6,027 bases of DNA, taken from Halobacteriovoraceae bacterium. Lineage in GTDB: Bacteria > Bdellovibrionota > Bacteriovoracia > Bacteriovoracales > Bacteriovoracaceae. The notes beneath the pieces were generated by a model. It ran no database searches and was not told the DNA's origin. It saw nothing but the letters and a program-made list of their open reading frames with translations. The position numbers and the translations under genes are program-made. The DNA is taken from contig JABJPQ010000043.1 in assembly GCA_018663815.1 (NCBI GenBank), forward strand, positions 1 through 6,027. Reading direction: 5' to 3'. Positions 5,809-6,027 of the stretch are shown here, piece by piece (position 1 is the stretch's first letter; every line of letters starts with the position of its first letter).

Positions 5809-6027
5809 GTGCAATTAGAACCAAACAAATTCCCAATAGATCAACAGCTTGAAGCTATAACCAACTCCCTTTCTAGCAATTCATGTCTTCTATTAAAGGC
5901 TGAAACAGGAGCAGGAAAGACAACTCGTTTGCCACCTTACCTATTTTCAAAAACTCAAGGTAAAATTTTAGTTTTAGAACCGAGAAGATTAGCTGCAAAG
6001 TTATCCGCAGAGCGGTGTGCTCAAACC
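5809..6027 (+). CDS. hrpB: ATP-dependent helicase HrpB (DEAH box), N-terminal part, 3' end outside window
   Basis: The first 73 codons of a superfamily 2 helicase; the frame is open at the right edge. FPID (8-11), close to the N-terminus, is typical of HrpB. The Walker A motif is AETGAGKTTRLPP (31-43, Lys37 and Thr38 for ATP binding). Motif Ia is LVLEPRRLAA (54-63), the form shared by HrpB and the wider DEAH family. Family members usually have about 800 residues, so most of the gene is outside. The start is the GTG at 5809: it is the only start codon between the in-frame stop at 5788-5790 and the Walker A motif, and it gives the N-terminal length expected for the family. No Shine-Dalgarno sequence precedes it, while a promoter predicts transcription starting at it. 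HrpB has a poorly defined role in RNA metabolism in bacteria. HrpA is the main alternative, but it has a much longer region before Walker A. Confidence 0.88.
   Translation, partial: MQLEPNKFPIDQQLEAITNSLSSNSCLLLKAETGAGKTTRLPPYLFSKTQGKILVLEPRRLAAKLSAERCAQT

Noticed and set aside
1..6027. Defence island, toxin-antitoxin pair, prophage or mobile element
   Set aside because: All frames of useful length are explained by transport, hydrolase, chemotaxis, channel, methyltransferase and helicase genes. No transposase, integrase, terminal repeats or repeat arrays were seen. The methyltransferase-helicase neighbourhood alone does not make a defence system, since HrpB is a normal chromosomal helicase.

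Overview
This 6.0 kb window is AT-rich chromosomal DNA from a bacterium. The genes are densely packed on both strands, with short intergenic gaps, mostly ATG starts and purine-rich ribosome binding sites. Nothing in it fixes the species. The low GC content and the HAMP-less dCache chemoreceptor with a 'FQTKLLSFN' signalling tip would fit a Bdellovibrionota or related former deltaproteobacterial lineage, but that assignment is an inference. I see no IS element, tRNA, rRNA, CRISPR array or phage gene.

Left part (1-1534, + strand): the 3' end of a sodium:solute symporter gene, whose stop overlaps by 4 bp (ATGA) the start of a gene for an exported alpha/beta-hydrolase. The two are almost certainly one operon. 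A simple reading is that the secreted hydrolase acts on a compound whose product the symporter imports, but the substrate is unknown.

Middle (1535-4779): an 84 bp leader precedes a large methyl-accepting chemotaxis protein. It has a periplasmic double-Cache sensor, two membrane segments, no room for a HAMP domain, and a complete signalling hairpin. It converges, with only 8 bp between stop codons, on a minus-strand MscS-type mechanosensitive channel gene. The channel gene has a good sigma70-type promoter with a perfect TTGACA box in the 76 bp gap upstream of it.

Right part (4856-6027): a minus-strand class I SAM-dependent methyltransferase of unknown substrate. It is divergent from the 5' end of an HrpB-type DEAH-box helicase gene that runs off the window and starts at a GTG at 5809. 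The 119 bp divergent region carries two plausible promoters whose -35 boxes lie back to back, 6 bp apart. The helicase promoter places its transcription start essentially on the GTG, which suggests a leaderless mRNA. The best ribosome binding site on the methyltransferase side serves a two-codon ORF (Met-Lys-stop) rather than the methyltransferase itself.

The genes look like ordinary envelope, sensing and housekeeping functions that are neighbours rather than a dedicated pathway. I found no convincing new multi-gene system. The points most worth a second look are the divergent promoter region and its leader mini-ORF, the HAMP-less receptor, and the symporter-hydrolase pair.
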